A stretch of DNA of 64,000 nt. It comes from JADZAI01 sp047602465. GTDB taxonomy: Bacteria; Pseudomonadota; Alphaproteobacteria; Micropepsales; Micropepsaceae. The stretch spans positions 496,001-560,000 of the forward strand of contig JASGHF010000001.1 in NCBI GenBank assembly GCA_047602465.1, written 5' to 3'. This document shows positions 8,946 to 19,075 of the stretch, piece after piece. The position numbers and the translations under genes were made by a program. Below the pieces are notes generated by a model. The model was not told the origin of the DNA. It made no database searches and was given only the letters and a program-made list of their open reading frames with translations. The first letter of the stretch is position 1. Every line of letters starts with the position of its first letter.

Positions 8946-10119
8946 ATGATCGCCCGCGATCCGATCCGTGACACGGTTCTGGCGCTGCGTCCCAACGCCA
9001 TCGGCGAGGTGTCGCGGACCGGCCTCGGTGACCCGGATATCATCCCGCTGTGGTTCGGCGAGACTGACCTGGTAACGCCCGCCTTCATCCGCGATGCAGC
9101 CAAGAAGGCGCTGGACGACGGGCAGACTTTCTACACCTTCTCAGGCGGCACGCCCCGTCTGCGCGAAGCGATCCGGACCTGGACAACCCGCTGGTACGGC
9201 GTGACGCCGGACCTGGATCGGGTGTGGGTGCCGGGTGCAGCAATGCTATGCGTGGTCACCGCACTTCAGTGCTGCGTGCAAACCGGTGATGAAGTCATCG
9301 TCGTCGGACCGATGTGGCCGAATATCGGACAGGCTTGCCAAGCAGTCGGCGGCACGCCCGTGTATGTAAGGCTGAACGACGACGGCACGCGCTGGCAGCT
9401 GGACCTCACCAGACTGGACGCGGCGATCGGCCCGCGCACGAAAGCGATATTCCTGGGATCTCCAGGAAACCCGACCGGGTGGGTTGCTTCCGACGATGAT
9501 ATCAAGGCGGTCCTGGACCTCGCGCGGGCGCGCGGCGTGGCGATCATCGCCGACGAAGTCTATTCGGTGATGTCCTACACGGCGAAACGAGCGCCCTCGT
9601 TCCTCACCCACGCGACAGAGGACGACAATGTCTTTGTCGTGAACAGCTTCTCGAAGGCATGGGCAATGACGGGCTGGCGCATCGGCTGGGTCATCACGCC
9701 GAAGCGGCTGGCTTATGCAATGGCGCAACTTTCCGTCAGCAACAACACCGGCACCACAGTGTTTGCGCAGGCTGGCGCAGTTGCCGCGCTGGAACATGGT
9801 GACGCCTTCATAGGCGAGATGGTCGAACGGTGCCGCGCCGGGCGGGATATCGCCCGCGACTTTGTAGCCTCGACAAACCGTGTACGCTGGGTCGAACCTG
9901 AAGGCGCGTTCTACGCTTATCTCCATGTCGATAGACTGGAGGACTTCGCTCGGCTTTGCGAAAAACCTTGTGAAGACAGCCCGGGTTGGCGTTGCGCCGG
10001 GCGCGGCGTTCGCATGCGGCGACACACAGGACGAGAGCTATCTCAGAATTTGCTTCGCCCAGGACCAGACGCGGCTGAAGACAGCCCTGGGCCGCATCGC
10101 CGATGCCCTGAGCCGCTAG
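8946..10119 (+). CDS. PLP-dependent aminotransferase, class I/II (single-base frameshift)
   Basis: Aspartate aminotransferase-like fold type I enzyme; the exact substrate cannot be told. The N-terminal frame starts MIARDPIRDTVLALRP and contains GSPGNPTGW, the aspartate motif IADEVYSVMSY, and the PLP-lysine motif NSFSKAWAMTGWRIGW. At 9945-9946 (gaggacTTcgct) the frame shifts. The C-terminus continues in the next frame as SLGFAKNLVKTARVGVAPG and GDTQDESYLRICFAQD, ending at 10119. Removing one T restores a protein of about 390 residues, a normal length. The start at 8946 is preferred over an upstream ATG at 8844, which has no family similarity. It is the only plus-strand gene here and overlaps the dnaE stop by 4 bases. 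Confidence 0.85.
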
Positions 10120-13100
10120 ATATCTTCGGCTTCCAGAACGCCGGGCACCATCCGGATCGCCCGGCGCAACTCGGGCGAAACCGCGAAACGTCCGATGTCG
10201 AGTTCGGCCGTGCGCGATGCGTCGAGCAGCAGCGAGAGACTGACCCTGCCCTTCCCCTTGCGCGTTTCAAGGATGTTCCGGATCGGCGCCATCGCTGACG
10301 GCGTATCGAGCGTAATGCGAAGGCCTGCACTTGCGGACTTCGCCGCCTCTCCCAACGATTTGACGCCGTGCGTACGGACGCGCGCCTGATCTTCTTCCCA
10401 TTCAACCGAGACCGTAAACACGACGGCGTTTCCGGGCCGGAGAAGCTCGTCGTTCGCGCTGAGAATTTCGCTGAAGACCGTAGTCTCGAATACGGCCGTC
10501 TGATCCGATACCCGGATGAACGCATATATGCGGTCGCCCTCGCGCGGACGTTTATCCTTCCGGTCCAGGATGATGCCGGCCACGCTGACCGCCCCGCCCT
10601 CGCGCTTGCCCATGGCCGCGACCTCAGCCCAGGTTTTCACACCCAGACGCTTCAGCGCCACCGCATACTCATCCAAAGGATGTCCGGACAGATAGAAGCC
10701 GACCGCGTCGAATTCGCGCTGCAGGCGCTCGCTCGAGTCCCACACAGGACGCATAGGCAGCATCGGATCCTTCGCCTCCACGGCACCGCCGAAGAGCGAA
10801 GTCTGACCACTTTCCCGCTCGCGATTGGAACTGTCAGAATGCGCCAGCATCACTTCAGCCGCAGCAAAGACCTGAGCGCGGTTGGCATTCAGCGCATCGA
10901 ATGCGCCTGCTGATGCAAGGTTCTCGATAGCGCGCTTGTTGACCAGCTTCGCATCGACCCGCCGCGCAAAATCAAACAGGGAATTGAACGGACCGCCTTC
11001 GCGCGCGTCGACAACGCGCTCCATCGCATAGCGACCGACATTGCGAATAGCAGCCAGCGCGTAGCGAATGGCCTGCTTTCCTTCCGCATCGTGTTCGACC
11101 GAGAAGACCGCGCTGGACCTGTTCACGTCAGGCGGCAACACCGCGATGTTCAACCCCTCTGCCTCCTGGCGGAAGATATTGAGCTTGGTCGTATCGGTAA
11201 GTTCCAGCGTCATCGACGCGCAGAGGAACTCCGCGGGATAGTTCGCCTTCAGATACGCCGTTTGATAGGCGACCTGTGCATAGGCGGCCGCGTGGCCCTT
11301 GTTGAATCCATAGCCGGCGAACTTGTCGGCCTGCTCGAAAATATCTTCCGCAGCCCCTTTCGGAATGCCGCGCTCCGCCGCACCGGCGATAAAGCGGGCA
11401 CGCTGCCGGGCCATCTCCGCTTTATCCTTCTTGCCCATCGCGCGGCGCAGCAGGTCGGCATCGCCCAGCGAGTATCCAGCCAACTCCCGCGCAATCATCA
11501 TGACGTCTTCCTGGTACGTCATGACGCCGTACGTGTCGGACAGGATCGGCTCCAGCGACGGGTGAATATAGGTCACCTCCTCGCGGCCGTTCTTGCACGC
11601 GATATAGCGCGGAATGGATTCCATGGGGCCGGGACGATAGAGCGCCACAAGCGCGATGATGTCCTCAATGCGGTCCGGCTTCAGCCTCCGGATCAGGTCG
11701 CGCATTCCCTGACTTTCAAGCTGAAACACGCCGATGGTGTCGCCACGTGACAACATCTCGTAGGTTCGCTTGTCATCGAACTTGGTTTCCTCGCCCGTGC
11801 GGACTCGGATGCCGCGCGCTTCCAGCAGTTTTTCCGTCTCTGCGATGACGGTGAGCGTCTTGAGACCGAGGAAGTCGAACTTCACCAGCCCTACCGTTTC
11901 GGCGTCCTTGTAGTCGAATTGCGTAGCGGGAAGATCAGCTTTCTGGTCCCGGTAGAGCGGCGCCAGGTCGGGAAGCGGCCGGTCGCCAATGACTATGCCG
12001 GCGGCGTGGGTAGATGCGTTGCGGTAAAGCCCTTCCAGGTTCTCGGCAATCTCAAACAGACGCGCGACCTGCTCGTCCTCAGCGATGAGGCTCTTAAGCT
12101 TCGGATCGCCGTCGATCGCCTGGCGCAACGTCACGGGCTTGCCGGGTGTGTTCGGCACCATATTGGAAATGCGCGAGACGAAGTTGAACCCCATCTGCAT
12201 GACCCGCCCGACGTCGCGAAGGCAGGCACGCGCCGCCAGCGTTCCGAACGTGATGATCTGCGCAACGCGATCTTCGCCGTACTTCTCCTGAACGTAGCGG
12301 ATCACTTCACCCCGCCGGTCCTGACAGAAGTCGATATCGAAGTCAGGCATCGAGACGCGTTCGGGATTGAGGAAGCGTTCGAACAGAAGGTTGAAGCGGA
12401 GCGGGTCCAGCGAGGTGATGTCGAGAGACCAGGCTACGACCGAAGTCGCGCCGGAGCCGCGCACGCCGACGGGAATCCCCTGCGCCCGGGTCCATTTCAT
12501 GAAGTCGGACACGATCAGGAAGTAGCCTTCGAAACCCATCCGCGTGATGACGCTGAGTTCGAAGTCCAGGCGCTTGAAATACTCTTCACGTGGCTGGAAC
12601 AACGCAAAAGTCTCAAGCCGGCGGCTGAGACCCTCGTGCGCCAGCTCCCGCAACTGATCCGCGGCGCTATGTCCCTCCGGCACCGGGAAATTCGGCAGGA
12701 TCGGATTGCGCTTCATGGGCCGGTAAGCGCAGCGGCGCGCAATTTCGACTGTATTCCCGATCGCTTCGGGCAAATCGGCGAACAACGCCACCATCTCTTC
12801 TGACGACTTGAAGCGATGTTCGGGCGTCACGCGCGGGCGCTCGTCCTCAGCCAGATAGCGTCCGGCTGCGATGCACATGAGCGCATCATGCGCCTGATAC
12901 ATCGACTCCTGCCCGAAATAGCACTGATTGGTCGCGACCAGCGGCAGCCCCAGCGCGTATGCGATGTCGATGAGCGCACCTTCGGCTACGATCTCGGACT
13001 GCGTGTTGTGGCGCTGCAACTCGATGTAGAAGCGGTTGGGGAACAGTTCCGCGAACTGACGGGCAAGCGCCGTCGCCTCGGGAATCTTGCCATCGCAGAT

Positions 13101-13550
13101 AAGGCGATTAAGCGGTCCTTTGGGACCGCCTGAAAGGCAGATAAGCCCTTCCGCATAACGCTGCAGCAGATCGATCGATATATGAGACGTATCGGGCGCC
13201 TGGACGTCGAGAAACGCTCTGCTGGAAAGCCAAGAGAGATTCAGCCAACCCTTCTCGTTCTGCGCCAACAGCGCAATCTGTGGGCGAGCCTGCACAAGGC
13301 CCGGCCTCTGGCGCTCACGATCACGATCTCGCCCGGCCTCGATGCTGAGCGTCGCCCCCATGATCGGCTGTATGCCGCGGCCCGCGAGGGCGTCCGCGAT
13401 CTCGATCGCACCGAATAGGTTGTCGGTATCGGTGACGGCGACGGCCGGCTGGCCGTGCCTTGCGCACAGCTCAGCGAGTTCCTTCACCTTGATCGCCCCT
13501 TCCAGGAGCGAATAGGCCGAGTGGACGCGCAGATGAACGAACGGTGCCAT
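10116..13550 (-). CDS. dnaE: DNA polymerase III alpha subunit
   Basis: Replicative DNA polymerase catalytic subunit, 1144 residues, the normal DnaE length. The N-terminal PHP domain opens with FVHLRVHSAYSLLEGA. The polymerase active site shows PDFDIDFCQDRRGEVI. Further family segments are THAAGIVIGDRPL, GFNKGHAAAYAQVAYQTAYLK, and a C-terminal OB-fold region around VAGIILDRKDKRPREG. It has 3' neighbour overlap with the convergent aminotransferase gene. A 93-base gap separates it from lolD upstream. Confidence 0.97.
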   Translation of the reverse strand: MAPFVHLRVHSAYSLLEGAIKVKELAELCARHGQPAVAVTDTDNLFGAIEIADALAGRGIQPIMGATLSIEAGRDRDRERQRPGLVQARPQIALLAQNEKGWLNLSWLSSRAFLDVQAPDTSHISIDLLQRYAEGLICLSGGPKGPLNRLICDGKIPEATALARQFAELFPNRFYIELQRHNTQSEIVAEGALIDIAYALGLPLVATNQCYFGQESMYQAHDALMCIAAGRYLAEDERPRVTPEHRFKSSEEMVALFADLPEAIGNTVEIARRCAYRPMKRNPILPNFPVPEGHSAADQLRELAHEGLSRRLETFALFQPREEYFKRLDFELSVITRMGFEGYFLIVSDFMKWTRAQGIPVGVRGSGATSVVAWSLDITSLDPLRFNLLFERFLNPERVSMPDFDIDFCQDRRGEVIRYVQEKYGEDRVAQIITFGTLAARACLRDVGRVMQMGFNFVSRISNMVPNTPGKPVTLRQAIDGDPKLKSLIAEDEQVARLFEIAENLEGLYRNASTHAAGIVIGDRPLPDLAPLYRDQKADLPATQFDYKDAETVGLVKFDFLGLKTLTVIAETEKLLEARGIRVRTGEETKFDDKRTYEMLSRGDTIGVFQLESQGMRDLIRRLKPDRIEDIIALVALYRPGPMESIPRYIACKNGREEVTYIHPSLEPILSDTYGVMTYQEDVMMIARELAGYSLGDADLLRRAMGKKDKAEMARQRARFIAGAAERGIPKGAAEDIFEQADKFAGYGFNKGHAAAYAQVAYQTAYLKANYPAEFLCASMTLELTDTTKLNIFRQEAEGLNIAVLPPDVNRSSAVFSVEHDAEGKQAIRYALAAIRNVGRYAMERVVDAREGGPFNSLFDFARRVDAKLVNKRAIENLASAGAFDALNANRAQVFAAAEVMLAHSDSSNRERESGQTSLFGGAVEAKDPMLPMRPVWDSSERLQREFDAVGFYLSGHPLDEYAVALKRLGVKTWAEVAAMGKREGGAVSVAGIILDRKDKRPREGDRIYAFIRVSDQTAVFETTVFSEILSANDELLRPGNAVVFTVSVEWEEDQARVRTHGVKSLGEAAKSASAGLRITLDTPSAMAPIRNILETRKGKGRVSLSLLLDASRTAELDIGRFAVSPELRRAIRMVPGVLEAEDI

Positions 13551-13643
13551 TTCGGGGACTCAAGTTCGACTAGTCACAGTGTGGCGCGCCGCGCTGGCCA
13601 ATGAAATGGCCGCCGACGCCGGTCCACAGGAAAGTCCGCTGGA

Positions 13644-14345
13644 TCAAACCGTCAACTTGCCGCCATCGACCAGTTTGCCTTCGTGCATCAGCAATGTCCG
13701 GTCGGTGTAGTTGATGAGCTTGTGGTTGTGCGTCGCGATCAGAGCTGCCAAGCCCTCGGCCCGCACGATACCGAGCAGAACTTCAAACACGAGATCGGCG
13801 GTTTTGGGATCGAGATTGCCGGTCGGCTCGTCCGCCAGCAGGAGCTGCGGCTTGTTTGCAAGCGCGCGCGCAATCGCAACACGCTGCTGCTCGCCGCCCG
13901 AAAGTTGTGCCGGACGGTGATCAAGGCGCGGGGTCAGGCCCACCAGATCGAGCAGCCGGCGCGCTTCCACAGCAGCGTCAGACTTGGTCTGACCGGCAAG
14001 ACGCATCGGCATCATCACATTTTCCAGCGCCGAAAATTCGGGAAGGAGGTGGTGAAACTGATAGACGAATCCGAGGGCATTCCGCCGCGTCGCGGTGCGT
14101 TCCCGCTCAGACAGACTGGAAACCGCCCTGCCCGCGATCACGACCTCGCCGGACGTCGGTCGCTCCAGCAGGCCGGCAATGTGCAGCAGCGAGGACTTGC
14201 CTGCGCCGGACGGGCCGACCAACGTGACGATCTCGCCGCGCCGGATCGTGGCGCTGGCATTCTTGAAGACCTCCAGCGTGCCGCTCGCCTGCGAAAAGCT
14301 GCGGACGATGTTGCGGAGTTCGAGAACCGCCGGCGCCTCACTCAT
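13644..14345 (-). CDS. lolD: Lipoprotein-releasing ABC transporter ATP-binding protein LolD
   Basis: ATPase of the Lol complex, which extracts lipoproteins from the inner membrane for transfer to LolA. The 233-residue product has Walker A GPSGAGKSS at residues 44-52. The ABC signature LSGGEQQRVAIARAL and Walker B LLLADEPTGNLD follow. It overlaps lolC by 8 bases, so the two are translationally coupled. Length is normal. Confidence 0.95.
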   Translation of the reverse strand: MSEAPAVLELRNIVRSFSQASGTLEVFKNASATIRRGEIVTLVGPSGAGKSSLLHIAGLLERPTSGEVVIAGRAVSSLSERERTATRRNALGFVYQFHHLLPEFSALENVMMPMRLAGQTKSDAAVEARRLLDLVGLTPRLDHRPAQLSGGEQQRVAIARALANKPQLLLADEPTGNLDPKTADLVFEVLLGIVRAEGLAALIATHNHKLINYTDRTLLMHEGKLVDGGKLTV

Positions 14346-15618
14346 AGCGAAGCGCCTCCACCGGATCGAGCCGCGCAGCGCGCCAGGCCGGGTAGAGCGT
14401 CGCGAGGAACGACAGACCCAGCGCCAGGCCGCCGATCGTCAGCACGTCACTGGTCTGCACCACCGCAGGCAGGCGGCTGAGGAAGTAGATCAGGGGATCA
14501 AAAAGCTGCATCCCCAGAAGCCCCGAGAGGAACTGGCGGATATTCTCCACATTCAGCGCGAACAGAAGCCCGAGACCGACGCCGGCCAAAGTCCCGACGA
14601 CCCCGATGGATGCGCCTGCGATCAGGAAGACGCGCAAAACCGAACCCCGCGTCGCGCCCATGGTGCGAAGGATCGCGATGTCACGGCTCTTGTCCTTCAC
14701 CAGCATGATCATGCCGGAAATGATGTTCAGTGCGGCGACCAGAATGATCAGGGTCAAAATGAGAAACATGACCGTCCGCTCGACCTGGATGGCATTGAAG
14801 AACGACTCGTTGGTCGTCTGCCAGGTGGTGATGCGGGCATCGGGGACGGCCTTGCGGATCGGCCCGACCCATGCCTGTGCGCGCTCGGGCGTCTCGACCA
14901 TGGTTTCGATGCCAGTCGCATCCCCTTCCTTGCGGAAATAGAGCTGGGCCTGCTCGAACGGCATGAAAATGATGAGCTGGTCGTATTCCGACATACCGAT
15001 CGTGAAGGTACCGACGACGTTATAGGTCTTGCGCCGCGTCGTCGGACCAACGGCCGTTACCGGCCCCTCGGCGCCGATCAGCGTCAGCTTCGCGCCGGGC
15101 CGCAGCATGCCGTTCGGCATCCGGAGGCCCATCTGATCGGCGAGGCGCGATCCGACGACAATCGAACTGCCGCCCTGAAACGCGTCCAGCGCGCCCGGCG
15201 ACAGCGTATTGGCGACGACGCTGAGCGTCGCGAGATCGGCGCGGCGGATGCCGCGCACCATGGCGCCGGTGGTGACGCTGCCCTCCTCGCCCCGCACCAT
15301 GACCTGCCCGTCCACTAGCGGCACGGCACGGATAACGCCAGGGACAGCGCGGATGGCAGCCGCGTCTGCGTCATAGTTCGGCATCGTGCCGGTGATCGAC
15401 TGCACGACGATATGACCGTTGAGGCCGAGAATCTTGGATAACAGCTCGATCCGGAAGCCGTTCATCACAGACATCACGATGATCAGCGTCGCAACGCCCA
15501 ACATGATGCCGAGAAAAGAGATGATCGAGATGACCGAGACCGTGCGCTCCTTCTTGCGTGCGCGCAGGTAACGCCCCGCGAGCGCCCATTCGATCGCAGC
15601 GAACGGCCGGGGCGCCAT
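14338..15618 (-). CDS. lolC: Lipoprotein-releasing ABC transporter permease (LolC/LolE type)
   Basis: Inner-membrane permease partner of LolD. The 426-residue protein starts with a cytoplasmic segment and a transmembrane helix (VISIISFLGIMLGVATLIIV). A large periplasmic domain and three C-terminal helices typical of the MacB/FtsX permease fold follow. The second-helix region contains NIISGMIMLVKDKSRDIAIL. One permease gene is present, as in many alphaproteobacteria. Its ATG overlaps the proS stop by one base. Confidence 0.94.
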   Translation of the reverse strand: MAPRPFAAIEWALAGRYLRARKKERTVSVISIISFLGIMLGVATLIIVMSVMNGFRIELLSKILGLNGHIVVQSITGTMPNYDADAAAIRAVPGVIRAVPLVDGQVMVRGEEGSVTTGAMVRGIRRADLATLSVVANTLSPGALDAFQGGSSIVVGSRLADQMGLRMPNGMLRPGAKLTLIGAEGPVTAVGPTTRRKTYNVVGTFTIGMSEYDQLIIFMPFEQAQLYFRKEGDATGIETMVETPERAQAWVGPIRKAVPDARITTWQTTNESFFNAIQVERTVMFLILTLIILVAALNIISGMIMLVKDKSRDIAILRTMGATRGSVLRVFLIAGASIGVVGTLAGVGLGLLFALNVENIRQFLSGLLGMQLFDPLIYFLSRLPAVVQTSDVLTIGGLALGLSFLATLYPAWRAARLDPVEALRYE

Positions 15619-16937
15619 CAGGCGGCGGTCAGGCGGGCGACTGCCGCGTCGACGGACAGCGTTTCGCGCGCGCCGGTTGCGCGATTTTTCAGTTCGACCT
15701 CGCCATTGGCGATACCTTTAGGGCCGACGATGACCTGCCAGGGTAGGCCAATCAGGTCCATCGAGGCGAACTTGGTGCCTGCGCGTTCATCGGTGTCGTC
15801 GTAGAGCACGTCGCGGCCAGCCTTGCTGAGGCTTTCATAGATCCGCGCGCAGGCGGCGTCCGTGCTGACGTCGCCCACTTTCAGGTTGATCAGCCCGACA
15901 TCGAAGGGAGCCACGCTTTCCGGCCATACGATGCCGGCGTCGTCGTGGCTGGCCTCGATGATCGCGCCCATGAGGCGCGAGACGCCGATGCCGTAGGAAC
16001 CCATTTCCACCAGCACATCCGTGCCGTCAGGCCCCGCGACCTTCGCGCCCATCGCCTTGGAATACTTGGTGCCGAAGAAGAAGATGTGGCCGACCTCGAT
16101 GCCGCGGGCCGTGACCTGCTTGTCTTCGGGAAGTGCGCCGAAGGCGGCCGCGTCGTGCATCTCCTCGGTCGCGGCGTAGAGCGACGTGCGCTGGTTCACT
16201 ACGGCTTCCAGATCGCCCGCGTAGTCGAAGTCGGCGCCGGGAACGGGCATTTCGATCAGGTCGCGGTGGCAGAACACCTGGCTCTCGCCGGTGTCTGCCA
16301 GCACGATGAATTCATGGCTGAGATCACCGCCGATGGGACCGGTATCCGCACGCATCGGCACGGCCTTCAGCCCCATCCGCGAAAACGTGCGGAGATAGGC
16401 GATGAACATCTTGCGGTAGGCGGTGCGTGCCTTGTCGGCATCGAGATCGAAGGAATACGCGTCCTTCATCAGGAACTCGCGGCCGCGCATGACGCCGAAG
16501 CGCGGGCGAACCTCGTCCCGGAACTTCCACTGGATATGGTAGAGATTCAAAGGAAGCTGGCGATAGCTCTTCACCGACGAGCGGAAGATATCGGTGATCA
16601 TCTCCTCGTTGGTGGGGCCGTACAGCATTTCGCGGTCGTGCCGGTCGGTGATGCGGAGCATCTCGGCGCCGTAGGCCTCGTACCGGCCGCTTTCGCGCCA
16701 GAGTTCGGCTGACTGGAGCGTCGGCATCAGAACCTCGATAGCCCCGGCCCGGTCCTGTTCCTCGCGGACGATCTTTTCGATTTTCGCCAAGACGCGCTTG
16801 CCCAGCGGCAGCCATGAATAGATGCCGGCCGACTGCTGACGGATCATGCCCGCTCGCAGCATCAGACGGTGCGAGACGATCTGGGCCTCGGCGGGCGTCT
16901 CTTTCATCAGAGGCATGAAAAAACGCGACACGCGCAT
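15618..16937 (-). CDS. proS: Prolyl-tRNA synthetase, short alphaproteobacterial form
   Basis: Charges tRNA-Pro. The product of about 439 residues lacks the inserted editing domain of the long bacterial form, as is usual in this class. Class II motif 2 is seen as HIQWKFRDEVRPRFGVMRG and motif 3 as GSYGIGVSRLMGAI. A C-terminal anticodon-binding domain ends in a region beginning PFDVGLINLKVGD. I prefer the start at 16937 (MRVSRFFMPLMKETPAEAQ), which matches the family N-terminus. An ATG 24 bases upstream is also in frame. Confidence 0.95.
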   Translation of the reverse strand: MRVSRFFMPLMKETPAEAQIVSHRLMLRAGMIRQQSAGIYSWLPLGKRVLAKIEKIVREEQDRAGAIEVLMPTLQSAELWRESGRYEAYGAEMLRITDRHDREMLYGPTNEEMITDIFRSSVKSYRQLPLNLYHIQWKFRDEVRPRFGVMRGREFLMKDAYSFDLDADKARTAYRKMFIAYLRTFSRMGLKAVPMRADTGPIGGDLSHEFIVLADTGESQVFCHRDLIEMPVPGADFDYAGDLEAVVNQRTSLYAATEEMHDAAAFGALPEDKQVTARGIEVGHIFFFGTKYSKAMGAKVAGPDGTDVLVEMGSYGIGVSRLMGAIIEASHDDAGIVWPESVAPFDVGLINLKVGDVSTDAACARIYESLSKAGRDVLYDDTDERAGTKFASMDLIGLPWQVIVGPKGIANGEVELKNRATGARETLSVDAAVARLTAA

Positions 16938-17020
16938 CGAGGCTGCTCCGGAAGGAATCATGAGATGCGGCGGGTGGCCGCGGGGCGGGTCTTGTAGGTC
17001 AGCCGGGCGCGGCTGACAAA

Positions 17021-18640
17021 TCAGCGTTTCTTCCGTTTATGCGGCTTTTCAGGGGCAGTCCGTATGATCGACTCGATATCCGGCATGACCCAGGCCGGTG
17101 CGATGTGCTGCGACAGCTCCTCCAGCGTGGGGTTGGCCGGGGTCAGGCGGAACGGTTCAGGGCGGCGGAGCGGGGCCTCAGCCGCGTACCAGCGCGCCTT
17201 CTCGCCATCCTCGTAACAGCGCGCCAGTTCCCTGCCCGAGGCGCCCCAGCGCCGCTCCGGGCAGTGGTACGGATCGAACGACAGCGCCGGCAGGCGGATC
17301 AGCAGGCCGCGAAGCGTCAAAATCCTCCGCTGGCCGTCGCTGCCAAGATAGGCGGCGCTGCAGGTTTCGGCGCCCTTGTCGAAAACCGCCTGCAGGTCGC
17401 GGCGGGGCGACTTCCCGCGATAGGTGACGAGCGGGTCGGAGGCGGCATACAGGGTCAGCAGCCGCTGCAGGCCGTCGGCTGCGCGCTGCAGGTGGCCGCG
17501 CAGGCGGCGGTCGCGGCCGGGGGTCGAGAAGGCGAGCCAGACATAGGCGTCTTCGGCCGTGACGCCCTCCAGCCGGCCGGGGCGCGGCTGGCGCCAGTAG
17601 CCCCGGCTGTCGGCCTCCTCGACGGCACGGGCGCGCTCGTTGAAGGCGTCGCACAGCCCGCCGAGACTGATGGCGAACTCGCTGACGAGGTCGTAGCTCA
17701 GCCGGCCCTTGGAGAGGCGGCGGCGGGTGAACTCGATGAAATCGATGTTCCTGCCGCCCTCGCGGAAGTCAGCCTCTGCCCAGTCACGGGCGGCATTCGG
17801 ACCGAAATATTGTTCCAGAGAAAAGGTTTGCAGCTGGGCGTTCTCAGCATGAATCAAGCGGTTGCCCTGCTGCTTGAAGGGCCGCCAGGCGTGGAAGCCG
17901 GCGCCGATGGCGGGATCACCGCGTTCGAACTGACCGGCATAGATGCCGCGCGTGACCGACATGTCCGGGTGGGCGTCGAGGAAATGAATGCGGCCGGCGT
18001 CGTCGATGCGGCTGAGGATCACGACGTGGCCGTCGCCGTTGTAGATGGCCGAGCCGGGACGCAGCCCCTCGCGGGTGATGGCGGGGCTGTAGAAGTCCTG
18101 GGCGACCGGGCGCTCGATACGCGGGTCGACGCGGAAGGTGCCGGTGGAGACCTGGTCGCGAATGGTCTGGAGTACGACACGGATATCGGCGGGCTGGGGC
18201 GAAGCGGTGACGTCCCAGCGCCCGGTAGCGTAGTTGCCCTGGATCGTGGCGCGGAGGTCGCCCTCGCCCATCGGCTGGCGCGCCTCGACGACGGTGACGA
18301 AGCCGAAGGGCAGACCCTTCTTCCACGCGTAATAGGCGCGCAGCATGTAGACGAGGTCGGCGCAGTCGGCGCTGAAGACGAGGCCGGGGGGATCGCCCGA
18401 GGCCAGAGGGTTTGCGGGCACGGTGAGGCAGGAACGGACGGTGGTGCAGTTCGAATCGGCGATCGCCTGGACAAAGGCCTCGTAGCCGCGCTCGTCGGCG
18501 GCTGACCATTCGGCCGTGACGGAGGGCCACGCATAGGGTGATTGCGCGGCGGCGGGCGCGCCCAGCGCCAGGACGGCCCAAAACAGGCCCCAGACGAGTT
18601 TCGGAACTAAAAAGTCCATGCTGCGGCGCACAAAGAACAA
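17021..18640 (-). CDS. Exported protein of unknown function with papain-like Cys-His-Asp pattern
   Basis: I do not recognise a named family. The 539-residue product has a positively charged N-terminus and a signal peptide ending near APAAAQ. Within the first half, FSADCADLVYMLRAYYAW places a cysteine (93) at a helix start. GDGHVVILSRI gives histidine 205, and FLDAHPD gives aspartate 222. That order and spacing resemble NlpC/P60 or transglutaminase-like cysteine hydrolases, so a peptidoglycan role is possible but is inference. The second half is rich in charged residues and has no recognised domain. The C-terminus is basic (KPHKRKKR). A start at 18619 is also possible. It sits between the DUF1467 gene and proS. 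Confidence 0.8.
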   Translation of the reverse strand: MFFVRRSMDFLVPKLVWGLFWAVLALGAPAAAQSPYAWPSVTAEWSAADERGYEAFVQAIADSNCTTVRSCLTVPANPLASGDPPGLVFSADCADLVYMLRAYYAWKKGLPFGFVTVVEARQPMGEGDLRATIQGNYATGRWDVTASPQPADIRVVLQTIRDQVSTGTFRVDPRIERPVAQDFYSPAITREGLRPGSAIYNGDGHVVILSRIDDAGRIHFLDAHPDMSVTRGIYAGQFERGDPAIGAGFHAWRPFKQQGNRLIHAENAQLQTFSLEQYFGPNAARDWAEADFREGGRNIDFIEFTRRRLSKGRLSYDLVSEFAISLGGLCDAFNERARAVEEADSRGYWRQPRPGRLEGVTAEDAYVWLAFSTPGRDRRLRGHLQRAADGLQRLLTLYAASDPLVTYRGKSPRRDLQAVFDKGAETCSAAYLGSDGQRRILTLRGLLIRLPALSFDPYHCPERRWGASGRELARCYEDGEKARWYAAEAPLRRPEPFRLTPANPTLEELSQHIAPAWVMPDIESIIRTAPEKPHKRKKR

Positions 18641-18783
18641 TAATTTCGTTTACAGGCTGAGATTCCCCGTATACGCACACTGTGCCGAAAGGGGTCGTCG
18701 CGCCAGCGCGGCCGCGTTTAGGGAGGAGGCAGCGATCGACGCTCTAACGATCGATCGCGCAAAAAACCGACGAAACGGAATAG

Positions 18784-18802
18784 GCGAGGCCCCGGGCCTC
18801 GC
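18784..18802. terminator. Tight palindrome downstream of the DUF1467 gene
   Basis: gcgaggccccgggcctcgc forms a GC-rich hairpin 11 bases after the DUF1467 stop. The T-rich side (cttttctgctttt) is on the plus strand. The minus-strand reading has only a weaker T run further on. It may end transcription in either direction; its function is uncertain. Confidence 0.4.
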
Positions 18803-18812
18803 TTTTCTGCTT

Positions 18813-19064
18813 TTAGAACCCCGGCAAGTCTTCGAACGTCAGACCTGAATAGCGGACGATCGCGAAAAGCACCGCCCAGATCGCCACGGCGATCACGCCG
18901 GCCCACAGCCCTTTGCGAAGCAGGTCGGGCTTAACCGGCGCCCCCGGATCGCCCTTCAGCACCTGCCCGGTTTCGGCTGGCGATTTCACGCCGACGGGCA
19001 ACAGCGCCTGGAAGGCGATCCACCAGGCAATGACCAGAACCACGATCGATCCACCCACCTGCAT
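18813..19064 (-). CDS. DUF1467 family small membrane protein
   Basis: Function unknown. The 83-residue protein has two hydrophobic helices: residues about 5-23 (SIVVLVIAWWIAFQALLPVG) and about 53-70 (WAGVIAVAIWAVLFAIV). They are joined by a polar loop with GDPGAPVKP. This topology, the length and the GAPxxP loop match the alphaproteobacterial DUF1467 family, which typically sits beside rnj and proS as here. It begins 11 bases after rnj ends and is probably in its operon. Confidence 0.85.
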   Translation of the reverse strand: MQVGGSIVVLVIAWWIAFQALLPVGVKSPAETGQVLKGDPGAPVKPDLLRKGLWAGVIAVAIWAVLFAIVRYSGLTFEDLPGF

Positions 19065-19075
19065 GCGTCCCTCCC

